64,000 nucleotides of DNA from Circinella umbellata (GCA_025093555.1 JAIWNF010000011.1:558001-622000); one strand, 5' to 3'; positions 25,632-37,399 are shown, counted from the stretch's first letter. The notes: generated by a model from the letters alone, not told the origin. A program made the numbers and translations.

Positions 25632-26676
25632 GCGGAAGGCGATTATACTGTATTCTACGTTGGAACTCCTTATATAATCCTTATTCCATTCCACCTTCGC
25701 TTGCAAAGAGCAGGATGAAATCACTTTCTGCTGTATATAAACAAGATTTTTTAAGTCCATGGGTATTTCCAACAAGATTGCTGTGGTACCTGTAAATAAT
25801 AATAAAAAAAATTTTGTACTTTGTATGGAACAATGTATAGATGCTGCTAATAATGATGTGATGCATTGTGGTTGGTATATACATAGTAGGTGCCATGATT
25901 TTTGGGTACTTCCATTTTTAGTAATAGAAGTAAAGCAGTCAATTTTTCTAGTCAAGTAGAATGGAGGAAGTCGATGTTTGCTGCTTTAGCATTATTATCC
26001 TTTTACTATTTGATTTACATTGTCTTCTACTCTATTACTTCCTCTCTCTTTTGTTTCACTTGTATTTTTTGCTCTTCCGTTGGCACACCCCTCTGATTTA
26101 TTAATTATACGTGTGACTATCATAATAAAAATTTAATCTTGTATATTTATAAAAAAAATAAGGAAGTCGATGTTTGAGTCCTTTTGGGCCTTACTCTTTT
26201 TTTTTGTTATTAATTGCTATTGTTTTTTATATGAAATTTCATAGCTGATAATATTGATTGGAGTATGGGGTATTAGTAAGTTGAATGAGGTATATCGTAG
26301 TACTCAAAAATAAACAAAAATCTAAAAAGAAAATAAAAAAATACCTTTTTCTTCAGGCACTTTTAGTAGTTTGGGTAGTTTTGGCTCCTTCGGTGGCGAA
26401 GTACCCAAATTTTCAGAGGCCAAGTACCTAAAAACCCCAAATTAGGAAGATTTGCTACCCAAAATTTTAGTGCACCCCTTATTGCTACTGGTCAATATAT
26501 CTTCCATTAAAAAAAAAATTTTTTTAACTAGGTACTGTATGTATAATACTGCAATTAATATCCCGAAAAGTTATTTAAACAACACGGACTCGCGTCTTAC
26601 TACATTTTGTACATCTTTATCATGAACTACACACAAGTCAATTTTCAAACTTCAACAAACCCTGCTTCCTTTTGGG
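25632..26676. other. Non-coding interior of composite element
   Basis: About 1 kb between the left arm and the first transposase-like ORF. It contains GGAAGTCGATGTTTG twice (25967-25981 and 26162-26176) and a patch at about 26367-26480 with mirror-image words GGGTAGTTTTGG / GGCGAAGTACCC / GGGGTGCACTAAAA (reverse strand), which looks like the end of another small inverted-repeat element. No coding sequence is supported. Confidence 0.4.
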
Positions 26677-27106
26677 ATGGGATTTGAAAATCCAGATTTG
26701 CTAAATCCTGACACGCTATATCAAATGTCTCAAGGCACATTGGATCCAATGGTTTTTGGTAAGTTCATACAATTTATGATTATGAAATAATAGTATATAT
26801 TTTTTGGCTGTATAATTACTTATGAAAAAGAAATGCTTATATTTAGACCATTTGATCCAAAGTCAAGAGTTTCTGAGGTGTATGGCCCCTCTCCAGGCTG
26901 ATGTTGTGCCAAAAAGAAGATACACAACACAGCAGGAGAGAGAGTTAGTCATATGGGTGTATTTCGATAGCCCTATACGAGTGACAGTTCGTGAAGTGTC
27001 TACTGTCACCAACATTTCTAAATCTTCGGTGGGGTCCTACACGCGACGCGAAAAAGAACGAAGAATAGCGTTAGGTTTACCTGTCTTTACAAATAAAGTT
27101 CTTTAA
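26677..27106 (+). CDS. Transposon ORF with helix-turn-helix (fragment?)
   Basis: Exons 26677-26758 and 26847-27106 (donor GTAAGT, acceptor ATTTAG) give 113 aa. Exon 1 reads MGFENPDLLNPDTLYQMSQG; exon 2 contains RRYTTQQERELVIWVYFDSP followed by a helical segment with VREVSTVTNISKSSVGSY, like the N-terminal DNA-binding domain of Tc1-type transposases. It ends at a TAA 1 kb before the catalytic ORF. It could be the 5' part of the same transposase cut by decay or by an unrecognised splice, or a separate small protein of the element. Transposon association is well supported by context; the exact gene structure is not. Confidence 0.5.
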
Positions 27107-27321
27107 AAAATAATGGCTAGATTAATTTGTTTTAATTGTGGATAAGTGATAATATATATAATATATGGGCGAGTGGGACTTGTTTAAATTGTGGATGGAT
27201 GATAATATGTTGACGAGTGGAGTTTGTAGCACAATTTGGCTCGGATCATATAAATATATAAAAGCAGGATTTGCACATGGCCAAGACAACTTCTTTCTTC
27301 CTTTTTTTTTAAAAAAAATAA

Positions 27322-27759
27322 ATGCCATACTTATACTCCCGCATACATTTTATTATTGCAGCTCTACAAATCAAAGGTATGTTCTACCCAAATCGATGTT
27401 TTTCTCTTTTTTAACAATGAATTTTGCTTATAGACTGTGTTCAAGAAGATCCTTTTGGATATGGATTATTGCTTCATCACAACCGGTCTCTTGTATATGA
27501 TTTAGAAGCATGGGAACTCTATGATGAATTTCACCGCCGACAACGGGTCAAGCTGTCTGTGGATACAAAAGAGCAAATAGCCCAAATGTATTTTCAAGCA
27601 CAGGAATCAAAGGATGTCGTTGCTGTAAGGTTCAATGTGTCAAGAAGAGCTGTTTGTCGAGTTTTAGCTGAGTGGAATGAAATTGGCCGGGCCTTTCATC
27701 TTCTGGAAGCCGCTTGTGGATTACTGGTTACAATAATGAAGACATCTATATTCGTTTAA
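27322..27759 (+). CDS. Second transposon ORF with helix-turn-helix
   Basis: Exons 27322-27376 and 27434-27759 join in phase and would give 126 aa. The second exon holds LSVDTKEQIAQMYFQAQ followed by DVVAVRFNVSRRAVCRVL, a clear helix-turn-helix of the kind found at the N-terminus of Tc1/pogo transposases. The tail (after EWNEIG) looks like read-through sequence. Both this ORF and the one at 26677-27106 lie upstream of the DDE ORF on the same strand, so together they may once have formed a two-HTH DNA-binding region. The start codon is a guess; exon 2 is the well-supported part. Confidence 0.45.
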
Positions 27760-28125
27760 ATTGTCTATTGTATCTCATATAAGCTTGTATCAAATGTCCC
27801 TACTTGATTTATATTTACACACCTTTTTTTAAACAACTTTTGCATTAAAACCGACTTTCATAATAAAATATAAGTAAAAGCTAATAGCAGTTTCGCAAAA
27901 AAAAGAAAACCACTTTTTAATATTCTCTTCTTGATACATCTTGTGAATTGGATATAAAAAACATGATGTGATTAGAAGATTAACGGCGAACAATCCTATG
28001 TTTGATTCAGCTGCCTTTAAAAAAATTGCTGTCCAGTCTAGTGTAATCATAAAAGTATAAAAGCAAACACCTCTCTACTTCAACTATACTCCCGTTTTTA
28101 TTCACATTTTCAATTTATTATCATT

Positions 28126-28996
28126 ATGTCGCAAATTCAAAATTTACACATTATATCTAACAAGTGTCAAGACTCTCCCAGTGAGATAGGATCTTCTCGG
28201 GCACTGATGAGATACACAAAGAATATTGGACAGGTATATAACGAAGGTTGGCTAGTGTATCATTTATTTTTTATTAATTGTATATTCAATAATACAGGAC
28301 AATATCTTTTCATCGATGATGGTCGCTCTTCCACCGTCCATATCAGCTGTTACCATGTCCGAGTCTGGTAATATTGACTACTACAAGAGTGTATTCATTG
28401 ATGAAGCTTGTCTTACTTTCTATCGCTCCAAATGCCGTAGTGTTAACATCACAATTTTTGGTGCTTTCACTGGTGATGGTGTTGTTAATCTGAGTTTTAT
28501 AAGACCACAAAAGAAATCTAAATTTCGCGGTAGTGATTTTATTGAATTTTTGGAGGCACTATTGAAGGCTCTCAAGGAAAATGGAATGACCGGAAGATAT
28601 TTGGTGATGGACAATGCATTCATCCATAGAACACAAAAGGTTAAGGATATTGTTGACAAAGAGGGCTTTCATATACACTACCTTCCCTATCATTCATCCT
28701 TCTTAAACCCCATAGAAGGACTCTGGTCTAAGCTGAAAGCCGATGTGAAGCGCAACTTCAAGAAATCGGAAGATACTTTATTATCAATAATAATTAACTC
28801 TGCTAATCAAGTCACTGCTCAAGATTGCCAGGATTGGATCAGATACTCTCTTTCGTTTGTCCCTCGCTGTATCGACGGAAATGCTGTAGTTGTTTTATCT
28901 TCTAATTTTTTTTTTTGTATATTTAAATATGTTTCTTTAATAAATTATAAAATTTACAACATAAAAAGAAAAAGAAACTACTTTCTGTTTTGTTAG
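28126..28996 (+). CDS. Tc1/mariner DD34E transposase, catalytic part
   Basis: Cut-and-paste transposase. Exons 28126-28233 and 28298-28996 give 268 aa. The catalytic triad is visible: D in VFIDEACLTFYRS, D in YLVMDNAFIHRT, and E in FLNPIEGLWSKLK, with 34 residues between the second D and the E, the Tc1-type DD34E spacing. The C-terminal VTAQDCQDWIRYSLSFVPRC block is shared with both outer arms. No helix-turn-helix is in this ORF, so DNA binding must come from upstream exons. After about residue 225 the reading becomes low-complexity and may be beyond the true end. The catalytic residues are intact, so recent activity is possible but unproven. Confidence 0.8.
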
Positions 28997-29194
28997 AGAG
29001 TATGCCTTTAATAAGGAATTACAATCACAGTTCCCAACCGCCCTGAAATTCGTAATTCTGCCATCAGCCTAAAATTACTTCTGCCAATCATGAAAATTAC
29101 ACCGTCAATCAAAAAAGACCCCCAACGCCAAAATGAAAAAAAGGCCCCGCCATCATGGGAAAAAAAGCCCCGCCAATCATTAGGAAAAATCCTG
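28997..29194 (+). repeat. Inner 3' terminal region of the transposon
   Basis: Follows the transposase ORF and resembles the last 130 bp of the right arm (ACAGTTCCCAACCGCC, ATTCTGCCA, ATTACACCG, CGCCAATCAT, AGGAAAAATCCTG), ending at 29194 and followed by TA. It contains repeated GCCAATCAT / CCCCGCCA words not present in the outer arm, so it is a diverged second terminus rather than an exact duplicate. Confidence 0.6.
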
Positions 29195-29574
29195 TATAAC
29201 CTTATGAGTATCCCTTAGCTGTAGATTTTTTTGTCCTATCCAATATAATATTTGTATATACTTTACGTTAAAACTTCTTGTATATACATCATATTGGAAC
29301 GCCATCTGTATACACTAGCCAAGTCACCGCTGATGACTGTTTAGGATGGATCAGGCACTATCTTTCGTTTGTGCCTCACTGTATCGATATAGACAAAATG
29401 TTCAATAAATCAGAAAGCTCAAGAAAATTTATTTTTAAGGGAACAAAATTACAGTTCCCAACCGCCATTATGAACTTCATAATTCTGCCAACATCTTAAA
29501 TTACACCGCCATTGTAATTCTCCACCTCCTGTGAATTACGAAAAATACACCGCCAATCATCAGGAAAAATCCTG
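29195..29574 (+). repeat. Right inverted arm of composite element
   Basis: Inverted partner of 25253-25631. It carries the plus-strand copy of the 73-codon transposase C-terminal fragment (29278-29499), differing from the left copy at very few residues (for example YTSQ versus YTNQ, DIDKM versus DIEKM). It ends in CAGGAAAAATCCTG followed by TA. Confidence 0.8.
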
Positions 29575-29576
29575 TA

Positions 29577-30636
29577 CATGTATATTGACATCTATGTTTT
29601 AATCTAACATGTAACCTTGTAGACAATCAAGGTAGGTTTTTTCAGTTGCTACTTACGAACAAATCATATCAACTACTCGTGTCTTTTTTTACACATACAA
29701 CAGAGCCTCTTATTCTTGGCGAAAAAGACTTATTAACAGCAAGATAGTTGTCTGTCATACCTAAATGACTCAAAAAGGGATTCATCAAAAGGTTGACAAG
29801 AGGTGGAAAGAAAACCAATTAACATAGCGTAATTGAACTAAACCGAATAAAGCTTAAGGTAAATTGTAACCTTTGTGTGTGATAGTTTGTCATCGTTCCA
29901 TCATTAAAAACCTTTTTTTTCTTGCTCTCTTTTTTGTTACAAACACAGTGATACAGATATACTGATCCAAGCGAAAAGAGGGGTCGAATAAAGAAGGGAG
30001 TCAAATAAAAAGGGGGTCAAATAAAATAAAAGACCGTGCCACAATATATCAATATAACTGTAAAGATTTGCTGTTCTACGGGATGTTACGATTGAATTTC
30101 CTTTCATTTTTGGCTGAGGATCAAAATAAAGAAGATGATGACTATGTTTAATATCCTTATTCTTGGCACAGCACACAAAAATAATACAACATTTAAGCTT
30201 CTAGCCATTTTTGATATTATTCTTCTTTTTCATCAAAATGAGATTACTATAGAAAAGTGAAAAACTTGAAAGAAACTAGATCACCTTTATTATTTTATTT
30301 CCCCTTTCCCCGACAAAATTACACATTATTTGTGTTATGTTGTCCCATTTTTTTTTTTTTTTTGATGGCTATCATTAATCACAAAAGGTATTTCGAACTT
30401 TTCATACCAAGAATGGTTATTTTTTAAGTGGTACTTTTGAGGTGTATATGTGTGTGACACTTACGAGCATCAAATTATTATTGTAGCACACATGACTGAT
30501 TAAAGTTTTTTTTTTATTTTTAAATGCACGCTCAGCCGGTTGTTTCGGTATGTGCTTACTTTGGTACCTGTTACTTTTTTCCTTTTTTCCTCATAAAAAA
30601 AAATCGATTGTGGTTAACTTTTCACACCTCTTTTTA

Positions 30637-30675
<39 letters not shown>

Positions 30676-30706
30676 TTCTTATTACTTTCGATTAAGATTT
30701 GACATA
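29577..30706. other. Spacer upstream of membrane-protein gene A
   Basis: About 1.1 kb with long poly-T runs (30349-30363 and 30640-30673), pyrimidine tracts just before the start of gene A, and no supported gene. The poly-T/CT block at 30640-30700 is the probable core promoter of gene A. Confidence 0.45.
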
Positions 30707-33082
30707 ATGCATTTTATATTTGAATCTTTTCATCGACGGGTAAAGTTTATATTATTATTAATAACCATACATGAAAAAACACGCCAAAAAAGAAAATAAT
30801 GTAATTTAAAAGTCCATTTTTATTTTCTTAGCCTTTGGAATCAAAGCGATTCATGTATACCCGAGTTGTTTCGGCCGCAATATTTGGACTTTTATTTGTA
30901 GTTTATTGTGGCTATTTAATAAACCAGGTAAATTATATACCAGATACGATGCATTCCTATCTTTGTGTAATAATAATTTTTTATATTGTTATGTGATATC
31001 ACGTTTCTAATTTTGTATCATTTCATTCTTTATTAGATTACATATGATATACCGTTACTACGATTATCACGCGAGGATATGGATAGTAGTTATCCTTTAC
31101 CTCAGATCGAAATGTGTTCAGAAAATAGTTCAATGACAATAGTACGTTGTGATTTAATGCACATGAACTGGAGCGTGACAACTATACCCAGCTGTTATGA
31201 TTATATTGCTGTGGGAGAAGCAAGCGATACTCCATCAAGGTGTTACTTGTTCGATTCTGGTGATACCTTCAAATATGGCGTTGTAGAAGATTACGAACCC
31301 ACAACAAGCGATATACGACGTATTGATATTTATTGGAAAATCGATTCGATATTAAACTCTTCACTTGCATCTATTTCTGTTCCATCTATCACAATGGAAT
31401 TATATACTGAAGGATTCAGCAGATGGGACCCACCTTCAGAAGATGAAATGATTCCGCAGCAGGTAGTAAACAGTCACTTACGAAGTACGTGAAGTTCCTT
31501 CTTTCTTATTTACTCATCGAAAAATTCCTGCTACATATCATACCATGATGCATATCATGTTTTAGGCACGAGTTTCAAGAGATATGGTTCTTGGTAACTC
31601 CCGATCGTCTACGTCACAAAACACCACAACAACAATATTTTTCACTCCCAATTTATATCGTGCTATTCGACCAAGAGATCCATTATCATTGTTAGGTTTT
31701 GTATGTATTTTTTTTATGTAGAGCGGAGAAAATATGTGCTGATACAGAGAAAAAAAGGGGAATTATATATGTTTTAACTTATTTTTTTTCTAAAAAAAAT
31801 AGACCCCTAGTTACGTTGAAATCCCCACACTTCAAGCGACCCAACTGGATTGGCCATTACAACAAAATGAAAACATCACAAGAGGTGTAAGGAGTGATTT
31901 TTTATATTTAGTTATTCATTATGCTCTGTGTAACATACATTTCCTAATTGAAATACAATTTTATAGGACTACAATGGGCTTATCAACATTCAATTGGCTA
32001 AAGCAAGCTTAGAAGTACAGGTAAAAAAAATCAAGAAAATTGATCATCCAACCAATCCATACTGTAAATATATTAATACACTTATTTTTATTAGACCGAA
32101 CAACGACAGCATACGTTATTACAAGCAGTTGCATTGGTGGGTGGTGCTTATGGTGTTCTGACAACCCTTTACATTTTATTATTCGGCATGATTAGAATAG
32201 CACCGTAAGTTTAATAAATCAGTTAATAGTCTTGATAATCTATCTATATGTAGAGAAATGTTTATGATATAAACAAAAGTGCTTAAAAAATCGTTATATA
32301 TATATATATATGTTATTAGGTTTGGTGCAGCTCATCAAGTACCTTTTTTAACACAGCGAGGGGTGCAAAAAATCAAAGAACGTCGTAGAATCAGCAGGCT
32401 GGATAATAATGATAATAGTAGCGATACCAGACCTGGTTTTTTCAAACGAATTTTCAGTCGACATCAACCGAGCCAGCATCTTTTAGAGGATCTTCCATCA
32501 CCTGGGAAAACTGAACCTAATAATCCTCGCGCAGTTAGTTCTCCAACATCAGACTCTAAAAGAGATTCACTTTTGAGCCAGCATCATCAACAAGAACAAC
32601 AGCATATGATGCTTTCTTTGCCTACTCCAGCATTAGCACCTACAGCATCATCATCAGGTGGACGAAGTGAGGAAGGAAGTTCACAATTACCTGGCCAACA
32701 ATGGGAGCATCAGCTTTACCAAGGTCCCAGTAGTAATATTGAACAAATTTCAAATTCAAGTATGCATAGTCTAACTTCAATGCCACAAGATCCTCAACGT
32801 GTCGACAATGTTATGATGGCATTTGAACAGATGCAACGTGAACAACGAGATACGGCAGCAAAAGCAGCACAGCTTGAGCAACGTTTACTTGAATTACAAG
32901 AAGTATTACGAGGCTATTATATTAATATGGATTACTTAGATCAGCAACGAAATATGCGACGACGAGCTCGACAACGTACATCTTATTATGATAAACAATC
33001 TAATAACGTGGAAGGAGGGTGGCTTTTTGATGATGATGACGATGATGATGATTTAATACATAAAAATAACAAACATCGATAA
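30707..33082 (+). CDS. Two-pass membrane protein A of a tandem family, unknown function
   Basis: Eight exons, 30707-30739, 30832-30927, 31037-31462, 31566-31700, 31803-31886, 31967-32020, 32095-32204 and 32320-33082, join in phase to 566 aa. Layout: 20 basic residues; membrane segment (VVSAAIFGLLFVVYCGYLI, about 21-39); a 225-residue outside domain with cysteines (IEMCSENSS, IVRCDL, SCYDY, RCYLFDSGD) and Asn-x-Ser/Thr sites; second membrane segment (LLQAVALVGGAYGVLTTLYI, about 285-304); then a long inside tail rich in Ser/Gln, a coiled-coil-like helix (QREQRDTAAKAAQLEQRLLE) and an Asp-run end. No known family was recognised. Gene B downstream is a clear paralogue. The topology suggests a cell-surface or endomembrane sensor or adaptor, which is inference only. 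Confidence 0.8.
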
Positions 33083-34155
33083 TTAAAATATAATAATAAC
33101 AGTAATAGTAATATAATAATAATAGTAATAGTAACGATAATAATAATAATGAAGAAATTAAAAAAAAAGAAAAATAAGTTCTTTTTCAACTGTTTCTAAT
33201 CAATTTTATATAATTCATTTGTTTCTGAATATTTTATTGAGTCATTATAAAGAATTTTCAATACTTAATATATATATCTTATAGTAGTGATGTTTGAATT
33301 ATACTACAGTATGCCAATTAATGTATAATGTATGAGTTACAAGCGCGCGATACGCTTGTGCTGATTGTCAATTTTCAAAATTGTTTTGTAAACATGCACT
33401 AACATAGTCATGAACACTAGCACTGACGTTTACCAAAAAAAAAAAAATGAAAAGCAAAGAAGAATAACGTTATTGTAATCTACTCTTGGTAAAATTCGGG
33501 TTGTGAATTGCAGAAACCATTAAGCTTTTATAACAGTCTTTGAAAAATGGTACACAAAATATGAGAGTAACTGTACGGTGCCTGATTTTGTTAACGAATG
33601 GATCGTCACAATAAGTAAAAACTTATGTCTATGATACGGAGTAAAGCTTCAAAGGAAACTTGTTACTTAGGTGCTTCTCAGCTAATCGAAAATTAAGGAA
33701 AGGTGGAAAAAATGGATGGAGTATTATTCGCATGGGTGCTAAGGCGATATATTTTGTATTAAAGCTAACCAAGTTTTAATACACAAAAAATATCACTATT
33801 ATAATATGATGGGAGTGCTAAACAAAAGCTATCTATTATGTAGTATACTGTTGGTTTGATTTTTTATAGAAGAAAACTCGACATAAATATTGTATATACA
33901 CCACAGTACTTGTACAATAATAAAAAAGCAACCATGGCATATATACAAATTTCAAAAGTTTTAATTAGGCTACAGATAGAGTTGGAGGAATAGCAATCAA
34001 GGGCCCGAACTCTCAAATCAGTCACGTTCGTGCAGTCAACAGTGCCAAGGTGGCGATAACTTTTTGAAACAAAACTTTATTTTGTGTATAAATATGAACT
34101 TTTTTTTGTGTATAACCTACTACAAATCTTCCCTCTTCCTTTATTTCTTGACAAT
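33083..34155. other. Spacer between tandem genes A and B
   Basis: About 1.07 kb. It starts with AAT/ATA microsatellite DNA after gene A's stop, then A/T-rich sequence without an open frame of note. The last 70 bp before gene B resemble the same place before gene A in being pyrimidine-rich. No remnant of a further copy was recognised here. Confidence 0.45.
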
Positions 34156-36194
34156 ATGCGCTTTATACTTGAAGCTTTTCGACGAAGGGTAACGTTATTT
34201 GATCATTATACAAATAGATACTCTGGTTTCATAAAAAATATACTATTTCACATTCACATCAACTATTTTTCTGCTTTGTTTTATGGGGAGAGCAGCCTTT
34301 AGAATCAACGGCGTTTGCTTATTTTCGAGCATCGTCTTCCACAATCTTTGGTGCTTTATTTTTAGTTTATTGCATCTATTTGATAATTCAGGTACGTAAT
34401 ATACACTTTTCTTGTTGTTCAAGTATATCCTTAACTGCTTCGCAATGTTATTTTATCACTAATGGCGGGCAGTGTTTTATCGCGTCTTTTGTATAAAAAC
34501 ACAAAAAAAAGGTCATAAATGACGTACCATTATTACTATCAGCTCGAAAAGAATTAAAAGAGAGTTATCCTTTACCCCAGATCGAAATGTGTTCAGGAAA
34601 TAGTTCAATGACAATAGTACGTTGTGATTTGGTGCATATGGATTGGAGCATGTCAACTATACCCAACTGTTATGATTATATTACCGTGGGAGAAGCACCA
34701 AGTGACACTCCATCAAGGTGTTACTTGTTCGATTCTGGCGATACCTTTAAATATGGCGTTGTAGAAGAGTTCGAACCCACAACAAGCGATATACGACGTA
34801 TTGATATTTATTGGAAAATCGATTCGATATTAAACTCTTCACTTGCATCTATTGCTGTTCCGTCTATCACATTGGAATTATATACTGAAGGATTCAGCAG
34901 ATGGAACCCACCAAACGATCTTCCGGTAATTGAGTTTATAGTTTAGTCAAACAGAGCTCCAGCTTTTTTTTTTTGTTTATTTATTCAGTTATGATTGTAC
35001 CCCTCTTACTGCCTGTATAATTAGAACTATCTAGAAAAAGATCTAATTGTTAATGGTGGTCAAGCATCTAGTTCACAAAACTTCACCACAATATTATATT
35101 TCACTTCCAGTTTATATCGTGCTATTTTACCAAGAGATCCATTATCATTGCTAGGCTTTGTACGGCTAGGCTTTTCTGTTTTAAAAGATGAAGACACGTA
35201 AGGGTAATATATATATGTATATATATATAATCTTACAATATATATTTATTCATATATAGGCACATAATTATATTGATTTTCCAACAGTGGATGAAGTCAC
35301 CCAACTTGAATGGCCTTTGCAAGAGAATGAAAATATTACTAGAGGTGTAAGGAGATGCTCCTCCCCACATTTTACAGCCTTCAATTATTACATGAACAGC
35401 TCAACAAAAAGAGTATTTTTAAAAACTGATGCTTTTAATAATTCAATATTAGGATTATCATGGGGTGTTCGCCGTTCAAATGGCCAATTTCAGCATAGAT
35501 ATAAAGGTACGTAATCTACCTATTCTCAAAAAAGTTAATATTATATTGTCAGGCCTTTCTTATTCGAAATACTTAATATAATGCCTGCTAAGAAATTTAG
35601 TCAGAACAACGACAACATACAATACTTGCAGCAATTGCATTAGCTGGTGGTGCCTATGGTGCGTTTTTGACACTCTACATTTTACTTTTCGGAACGCTCC
35701 GACTATCACCTTTTGGAGTATTCCATCAAATTCCAATTATAGTACTGTATACAGTAGAGGTAATCCGCAAGAAGCGGCGCAAAAATAGCCGATTGAATGA
35801 CGATGACTTAAACGGCAACAGAACCGACCGATTTCTTTTGGATGATTTTGCCCAACCACCAAAACTAGATATTATATATATCAGCACTTCTACAAATATC
35901 CCGACGGACTCGGGTACAATTCAGCAAAGCCATACTTCAACTGGAAATAATAGAAATGTGCAGTTAACTGATTCATCATCATGGGATCGTGACTGTCGTA
36001 GTGATGATAGTAGCAGCTGTGCCAACAGCAATGATGAGCAACCATCGCAAGACCCAAATAATGGAGAGAATCCTGCTATAATTAATCGAATCCATCAATT
36101 GGAGCGACAAGTTTCTGAACTACAACAAGTATTACGAGAATATTATATCGATATGAGTTATTTAGATAACCATCGGAATATGCGGCGACATTAA
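34156..36194 (+). CDS. Two-pass membrane protein B, paralogue of A
   Basis: Seven exons, 34156-34188, 34296-34391, 34512-34925, 35025-35159, 35260-35346, 35453-35506 and 35601-36194, give 470 aa. Exons 1, 2, 4 and 6 have exactly the lengths of those in gene A (33, 96, 135, 54 nt), and long stretches are nearly identical (PLPQIEMCSGNSSMTIVRCD, CYLFDSGDTFKYGVVEEFEP, RRIDIYWKIDSILNSSLA). Same plan: N-terminal membrane segment, glycosylatable outside domain, second membrane segment (ILAAIALAGGAYGAFLTLYI), Ser/Asn-rich inside tail and a terminal helix (INRIHQLERQVSELQQVLRE). It lacks the intron that splits gene A between AP and FG, and it stops early; the next bases still resemble the A tail out of frame. 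Function unknown. Confidence 0.8.
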
Positions 36195-36819
36195 TAGTCA
36201 CTTCAACATAAATTTCGAGGAAAGATGGGTTTTCGATGACGGCTATTTAATGCATAATAAATGTAAATAAAAAAAATTGCTATTGTTACGTACCTCATCG
36301 TCGAAAATTTAACAAAGCAAAAATTTATACTTTTTATGATCAGATCGATAGAGTACGTATTGATGTCATGCATATTTTCCCACAAAAAAGCATTTTAGAA
36401 GTATATACTATGAATTAGTGTTTACGAAAGGCGGTTATTTACTCTTTTGTTTATGATACTTAAGATGCCATAAAATTTATTATCAAACGCTTTTTAAGAA
36501 ATTTCTCAGTAACGAAAATATGTTCTTTTATTGTATACTCCATATATTACATTATTTATTAAGTAGCATTAGTTTAGTTCTCTGAAAGGAGTAACAATTG
36601 ATAGTATTCGGGTAACGAAAAGAATGCTTTCTAGTATGTATCATAGTTGATTAAGGGACTCGAAAACAAGCGCCCTACATTTTTTTTGACGAAGTTGAAT
36701 GAATCCCTAATAATATTGTCAGGGTTTTTGTCCGTACGATAAAACGTAATACTTTTTTAAAAATGATCAGAGTGACGGCAATGCAACGGTTGCAGTGCTT
36801 TCGATATTTTACATTAAAT

Positions 36820-37310
36820 TTCAATTTAAGCGCCGCAAAAATAGCTGACGGCTTCAACAATAGCAAAACAGACCAACCCCTTTTGGATTATGCTGCCCAA
36901 TTACCAAGACTAATTATTCTTTTATACCAGCACCTTTAAAATTTTTTGAGTTTGATTCAGCAAAAACATACTTTTAAGGGGGAAGTACAGTTAGCCGATC
37001 CTTCATGTGATCCAGATCATCGCGCTAATGGCGCCAACAACAATGCTGAGCAACCATCACAAGGCTTAAATTATAGTGAAAATCGCATTACTCTGGATAA
37101 ACCCACTCGTCAATTACAGTAGAAAGTATAAGATAATATAATGATATCGATATAGATTGTTTGAAATATGAGGCGCCGAAGTCAAAAGCGTAAAATTTAT
37201 TTCAAAAGACAATGCAATAATAATGTTATGAAAGAAAGAAGAATTTTTGATAGTGATGATGACAACAACAACAATGACAATTCATTGCGTATGAAACATG
37301 ACTGATAATG
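36820..37310 (+). pseudogene. Decayed 3' remnant of a third A/B-family gene
   Basis: Sequence from about 36828 follows the cytoplasmic-tail exon of gene B: CGCCGCAAAAATAGC, then matches to KTDQPLLDYAAQLPRL, the NAEQPSQ segment and TRQLQ, but with stops and frameshifts throughout (for example TGA at 36846-36848). From about 37150 it resembles the gene A end instead (MRRR-like, then an Asp-rich run near 37250-37268). No upstream exons for the membrane segments were found between 36200 and 36800, so this is a 3'-only relic of tandem duplication. Edges are approximate. Confidence 0.7.
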
Positions 37311-37399
37311 ATGATAATTATAATGATAAAAAGAACGAACAAACAAACAAATCAGAACAAAAAATGAAAATAAAGAAACTGTCAAAAAAAATTATTTGA

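Larger units (their letters stand above)
25253..29574. mobile_element. Composite Tc1/mariner-type element, 4.3 kb
   Basis: Bounded by CAGGATTTTTCCTGATGATT at 25253 and its reverse complement ending at 29574, each flanked by TA (25251-25252, 29575-29576), the target duplication of Tc1/mariner elements. The outer arms, 25253-25631 and 29195-29574, are about 380-bp near-identical inverted copies, and each encodes the same 73-codon fragment resembling the C-terminus of the internal transposase (VTADDCLGWIRHYLSFVPHC). A second copy of the end motif, reading AGGAAAAATCCTG, finishes at 29194 followed directly by TA. So either one element ends at 29194 and an inverted partial copy was added, or two related insertions are nested. 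Inside are two HTH-type ORFs and a DD34E catalytic ORF on the plus strand. Confidence 0.75.

Noticed and set aside
27829..28050. 73-codon ATG-led minus-strand frame with hydrophobic stretches inside the Tc1-type element
   Set aside because: No phased introns, no recognisable motif, and it lies in the 5' region of the plus-strand catalytic ORF; A/T-rich DNA yields such hydrophobic frames by chance.
29819..30176. Minus-strand open frames of 61 and 79 codons upstream of gene A
   Set aside because: Overlapping frames in pyrimidine-rich promoter-like DNA with no shared protein signal.
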